From Paenibacillus piri (lineage in GTDB: Bacteria; Bacillota; Bacilli; Paenibacillales; NBRC-103111), in the NCBI RefSeq assembly GCF_004354045.1, contig NZ_SMRT01000029.1:1-56162 (forward strand): 56,162 nt of DNA, written 5' to 3'. The notes beneath the pieces were generated by a model. The model was not told the origin of the DNA. It did not search any database and was given only the letters and a program-made list of their open reading frames with translations. Both the position numbers and the translations under genes were made by a program. Every line of letters starts with the position of its first letter. Position 1 is the stretch's first letter. Shown here one piece after another: positions 53,417 through 56,162 of the stretch.

Positions 53417-54175
53417 ATGCTGGTAGCGGAAAGATGGCAAAAAATTATTCAGCTTGTCAATGAACGCGGCAGCATTCGCGTCTCCGAGCTTAGCGCCATA
53501 TGCGAAGTAACGGAGGAGACGATCCGCCGCGATCTGGATAAGCTGGAGAGCGAAGGCAAGCTGCTGCGCAGTCATGGCGGCGCCATCAGCATGAAGTCGG
53601 TCCAGTCGGAAGTACCCTACTTGGAACGGGAAACGACGAATGCGGATGAAAAGCGCCGGATCGCCCAAGAAGCGGTCAGGCAGGTTCTCGAAAACGACCG
53701 CATCATTCTCGATGCGAGCTCGTCCGCCTGGTATATGGCGCAGCTGCTGCCGGATATGCCGCTGACCGTGCTTACCAATTCCATTAAAGTCGCGATGGAG
53801 CTGAGCGGCAAGGAGAAGGTCAAGGTGATTTCGACCGGCGGCCTGCTGTCTCCGGGGTCGCTTTCATATGTCGGACCGCTGGCCGAGCGTTCGCTTAATA
53901 CTTATCACGTCGATAAGGCGTTTCTATCCTGCAAAGGATTGCATGTGCAGCGCGGCTTGAGCGAATCGAACGAGCTGCAGGCGCTAATCAAGCAGAAAAT
54001 GATCAGTATCGCCGACGAAGTTTATATTCTCGCAGACTACAGCAAATTCGGGCAGCAGTCTTTAGCCCATGTGGCGGCGTGGGATGAAATCAGGCATCTG
54101 ATTACGGACGGGAAGACGGACCCGCAAATATTGGAGCAGCTTGCGGAGCAGTCCGTCGCCGTACATCAAATATGA
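53417..54175 (+). CDS. DeoR-family repressor, probable rhamnose regulator (RhaR-like)
   Basis: This 252-residue regulator has an N-terminal DeoR winged helix (about 1-58; RVSELSAICEVTEETIRRDL and LRSHGGAI) and a C-terminal sugar-phosphate-sensing domain (VLTNSIKVAMEL, STGGLLSPGSLS, SCKGLHVQRGLSE). B. subtilis RhaR (YulB), which controls rhamnose genes, belongs to the same family. ATG at 53417 follows TGAGGGA; longer in-frame starts exist. It is likely induced by rhamnulose-1-phosphate, by analogy. A terminator follows. Confidence 0.88.
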   Translation: MLVAERWQKIIQLVNERGSIRVSELSAICEVTEETIRRDLDKLESEGKLLRSHGGAISMKSVQSEVPYLERETTNADEKRRIAQEAVRQVLENDRIILDASSSAWYMAQLLPDMPLTVLTNSIKVAMELSGKEKVKVISTGGLLSPGSLSYVGPLAERSLNTYHVDKAFLSCKGLHVQRGLSESNELQALIKQKMISIADEVYILADYSKFGQQSLAHVAAWDEIRHLITDGKTDPQILEQLAEQSVAVHQI

Positions 54176-54233
54176 GCGGATTTCAACGCTTATGACGGGC
54201 TCGCGCTTGACGTATAGAAGCAGCCCGAAAAAC

Positions 54234-54283
54234 GAAAAAAGTCTTCGCAACCGCTTGAAACATGCGGGCGCGAAGGCTTTTTC
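54234..54283 (+). terminator. Terminator of the rhamnose operon
   Basis: AAAAAAGTCTTCGC (54235-54248) pairs with GCGAAGGCTTTTT (54270-54282), with a small inner stem of CCGC/GCGGG type, and ends in T. Confidence 0.85.
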
Positions 54284-54379
54284 GCTTTGTCGCAGCGAAA
54301 TGAAAAACGGGACAACACCCTTAAAACGGCGGCATCATCCGAATATTAATTTTTAGATGGAAGGTAAAAGGTTTTCATT

Positions 54380-54408
54380 TTGCAGTTTAAACATAATTTA
54401 TATATATA
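54380..54408 (+). promoter_or_regulatory. Predicted promoter of the NTR/stalk-domain gene
   Basis: TTGCAG (54380-54385), a 17-bp spacer and TATATA (54403-54408) lie about 40 bp before the start codon at 54449. Confidence 0.6.
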
Positions 54409-54448
54409 TAACAGGGGGACCTCGTTCCCGAATAAAGGAGTGTCTTTT

Positions 54449-55744
54449 ATGAGAAAAAAAATGGTCGCCGGCATTACGGCTGCCGTGCTCGCCTTGGCCG
54501 CCGTGCCGGCGGCAGGATATGCAGCCGAGCCTCAAGCGACGTACGCTTGCACTAAAACGGAGGTCACGACACCGGAATACGATTATTTGGCGGCAAGCAA
54601 TGTGTTCTACGGCTCGGTATTGAATGTGGAGAGCGTATACTTCGACGGAATACCGTATCGTATGGCTACTTTTGTAACCGATACGAGCTTGAAGGGCGCA
54701 GGCATCAAAACGGTACTGACGCCGCAGGGCGCAGGCGAGTGCGGCTATACGTTCGAGCAGGGACATAACTATTTGGTATACGCCAACAATCGGCTGGGCC
54801 GTCCGGCCGTCAGCGAATCCGACGTATTCGAGGGCGACGAGGCAGCCGCCCGCCTGCAATCGTTGAAGGAATCGAAGCCGACGCCGCTGCCTGATCCAGG
54901 CGTGCATCAGGTTACGCTGTATCCGGGTGAGAACGTTAATGTAATCTTTGAAGGGAAGAAGATGCCGGTCACGCCGGCGGCTCTGTACTTTCAAAATTCA
55001 CTGTACGTGCCGTTAACCTTTTTCAGAGACGTACTTGGCTATATCACGGTGTGGAACGCCGATTTAAACCGCAATGAAATTAGGCTCCGTACGGATTGGG
55101 GGGGCGTTGCGGCCAAAGGCGACCCGGCGCAATCGCAATTTACAGGAGGAGGCGGCATACCTGTCGGAACCGAGCCGTTCGTAGCGGGAGTAACCTATTC
55201 GGATGTGCAGGCGAAAGTGGACGGAAGCTTGTACCCGCCGGAAAATCAACCGTTCAATTATAACGGCGTCGTCTATGTCGCGCTCAGAAGCACGGCGGAA
55301 CGGCTGGGGATTCAAGTCAACTGGGTACCGGAAACGAAGACGGCTATTATGAAAGACATTTCGCCGATCGAATCGACGAATCGTCCCGTTTTGACGCTCA
55401 AGCTTTCGTCGAATCAGGCCAGCGAGCCGGATTTGATCGTTGACCGTATCGTCGGCGATCAGGCGCAGTACCATTATGACCAACCGCTTCCGTATGGTGA
55501 AACGCCGGCGCAAATGACCGCCTCGTTCACGGATTTGGTTAAAGAAACAAACGGCGTGGCCGAACGGAATGTCCGGTTGTTTATTCGGTCCGGAGAACGC
55601 GAAAATGAACTCATCGTCACGAACGACTTGATGAAATCGATATTGACGGACCCGGCAATCCGGCTCAGACTGAATTCGGTGCTGGGTACGGACTCGTTCC
55701 ATTGGCCGGATCATGGCATTATCGGATTGGTTCATATTAGATAA
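54449..55744 (+). CDS. Secreted protein with NTR/TIMP-like and stalk (copper amine oxidase N-terminal-type) domains
   Basis: This 431-residue protein has a type I signal peptide (about 1-26, cut near AGYAA-EP). Residues 30-142 resemble the bacterial TIMP/netrin-like module, with VFYGSVLNV, TSLKG and CGYTFEQGHNYLVYANN, and Cys34/Cys98 as a possible disulphide pair. Two stalk-type domains follow, about 165-215 (SLYVPLTFFRDVLGYI.VW) and 250-305 (VVYVALRSTAERLGI.VNW), then a C-terminal region I do not recognise. It is probably surface-attached through cell-wall interactions. ATG at 54449 follows AAAGGAG. The stop TAA is the first codon of a dispersed repeat. Confidence 0.85.
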   Translation: MRKKMVAGITAAVLALAAVPAAGYAAEPQATYACTKTEVTTPEYDYLAASNVFYGSVLNVESVYFDGIPYRMATFVTDTSLKGAGIKTVLTPQGAGECGYTFEQGHNYLVYANNRLGRPAVSESDVFEGDEAAARLQSLKESKPTPLPDPGVHQVTLYPGENVNVIFEGKKMPVTPAALYFQNSLYVPLTFFRDVLGYITVWNADLNRNEIRLRTDWGGVAAKGDPAQSQFTGGGGIPVGTEPFVAGVTYSDVQAKVDGSLYPPENQPFNYNGVVYVALRSTAERLGIQVNWVPETKTAIMKDISPIESTNRPVLTLKLSSNQASEPDLIVDRIVGDQAQYHYDQPLPYGETPAQMTASFTDLVKETNGVAERNVRLFIRSGERENELIVTNDLMKSILTDPAIRLRLNSVLGTDSFHWPDHGIIGLVHIR

Positions 55745-55803
55745 GAAAACCTCTATCGAGGCCTTTCCAAGATGAGCGACCGCGATTTAAAGGTAGGTTT
55801 TCT
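55742..55803 (+). repeat. Stop-codon-linked intergenic repeat, copy 2
   Basis: The element starts with TAAGAAAACCTCTATCGA and ends GTAGGTTTTCT, with the shared middle GATGAGCGACCGCG. It corresponds to the minus strand of 34418-34480 at roughly 58 of 65 positions. The TAA is the stop codon of the stalk-domain gene. Confidence 0.8.
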
Positions 55804-56162
55804 GATATGAACGAGGTCTGTCAAGAGCGTCTCTTGAAGCTCCCCGTTTTTTTGAATTTTGAATAAAAAGTAACTCTTTGTGATGCTTTACATGGAGGGG
55901 CGGGTATGATAGGCTCATTGGCCTATGGCGATGAAGTGAACAACGTAATCGCTCTCTCGCCAGGATGTCATACCCGCAGAGGCTCCATGTCAAGCATTAC
56001 AAAGTTCCGCTTAAAGGCTGAGCGTGAAGGCAAAAATCTTTTCGACGTTGAGCATTCTGATATACGTGGGTTGGTTACACACATTTTATCTCTCCGTCTG
56101 AGGAGTCTCCAACGAACTTGGTAGCGCGCGTTCCGTGCTCGCACTTTAGCGCAAAGAAAAGA
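55745..56162. other. Structured non-coding end of the window
   Basis: No gene can be supported here. The stretch holds the stop-linked repeat, a small hairpin (TCAAGAG at about 55820 with CTCTTGA, followed by a T run at about 55849) and a large inverted repeat at 55876-56004. A 72-codon frame from 55906 crosses the inverted repeat and resembles nothing I know. Confidence 0.5.
55876..56004. repeat. Long imperfect inverted repeat
   Basis: The left arm (55876-55909) contains CTTTGTGATGCTTTACATGG and GCGGGTATGA. The right arm (55968-56004), read on the minus strand, contains CTTTGTAATGCTTGACATGG and GCGGGTATGA. The arms are about 35 bases with few mismatches and flank about 58 bases. This could be a miniature mobile element or a structured RNA. 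Confidence 0.65.

Noticed and set aside
55906..56124. A 72-codon open frame at the window end
   Set aside because: It crosses the long inverted repeat, has only a weak ribosome binding site and resembles no family.
1..56162. CRISPR array, tRNA or rRNA genes, intact insertion sequence or prophage
   Set aside because: No regular spacer repeats, cloverleaf sequences, transposase motifs or phage structural genes were seen.

Overview
The window looks like a Paenibacillus-type (Paenibacillaceae, Bacillota) chromosome. The reasons are strong GGAGG ribosome binding sites, frequent TTG and GTG starts, moderately high GC, LplA/LplB/LplC-type sugar transporters without their own ATPase, a large membrane-bound AraC regulator like B. 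subtilis YtdP, and a stalk-domain surface protein. No rRNA, tRNA, CRISPR array, intact insertion sequence or prophage is visible.

Positions 304-30037 hold three parallel carbohydrate-uptake cassettes. Each couples a lipoprotein-based ABC importer to NAD(P)-dependent dehydrogenases. Cassette 1 (304-5279) has a lipoprotein, a Gfo/Idh/MocA oxidoreductase, a 2-hydroxyacid dehydrogenase paralogue and a zinc MDR dehydrogenase; it is followed by a ROK repressor on the other strand and an aldo/keto reductase. Cassette 2 (8073-15570) has a TIM-barrel sugar isomerase, Gfo/Idh/MocA, two permeases, a lipoprotein, a 2-hydroxyacid dehydrogenase and an aldo/keto reductase, with a good CcpA cre site in front. 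Cassette 3 (21946-30037) has two permeases, a lipoprotein, a zinc-less MDR protein, Gfo/Idh/MocA and the AraC/YtdP-like regulator.

Between cassettes 2 and 3 (15681-21513) lies ordinary content: a ROK sugar kinase, a phospholipase C-like protein, a pentapeptide protein, a GNAT acetyltransferase, a small P-loop kinase, a broken Ldh2-type dehydrogenase and a class I aminotransferase.

Positions 30081-37613 continue the sugar theme: another Gfo/Idh/MocA protein, a GH31 glycosidase, an SGNH esterase, a minus-strand isomerase plus Gfo/Idh/MocA pair, and a divergent AraC regulator. Positions 37667-45018 hold envelope and export genes: an LTA-synthase-like enzyme without the usual membrane bundle, a lone receiver protein, a heterodimeric ABC exporter and an MmyB-like regulator. 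Positions 45282-47141 encode a cytoplasmic heparinase II/III-like enzyme.

Positions 47847-54175 form an L-rhamnose operon: rhamnulose-1-phosphate aldolase/lactaldehyde dehydrogenase fusion, an ASRT-family protein, RhaI-type isomerase, rhamnulokinase and a DeoR regulator. The window ends with an NTR/stalk-domain secreted protein and intergenic repeats.

Together the genes suggest uptake and intracellular breakdown of plant-type glycans or glycosides, with unusually heavy use of oxidoreductases. The substrates of the three cassettes cannot be read from the sequence. The most notable points are two separate isomerase plus Gfo/Idh/MocA pairs, a hydroxyacid dehydrogenase that lost its glycine-rich nucleotide motif, an ASRT-family protein inside a rhamnose operon, and two dispersed hairpin repeat families. 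One of these families begins exactly at the stop codons of two unrelated genes.
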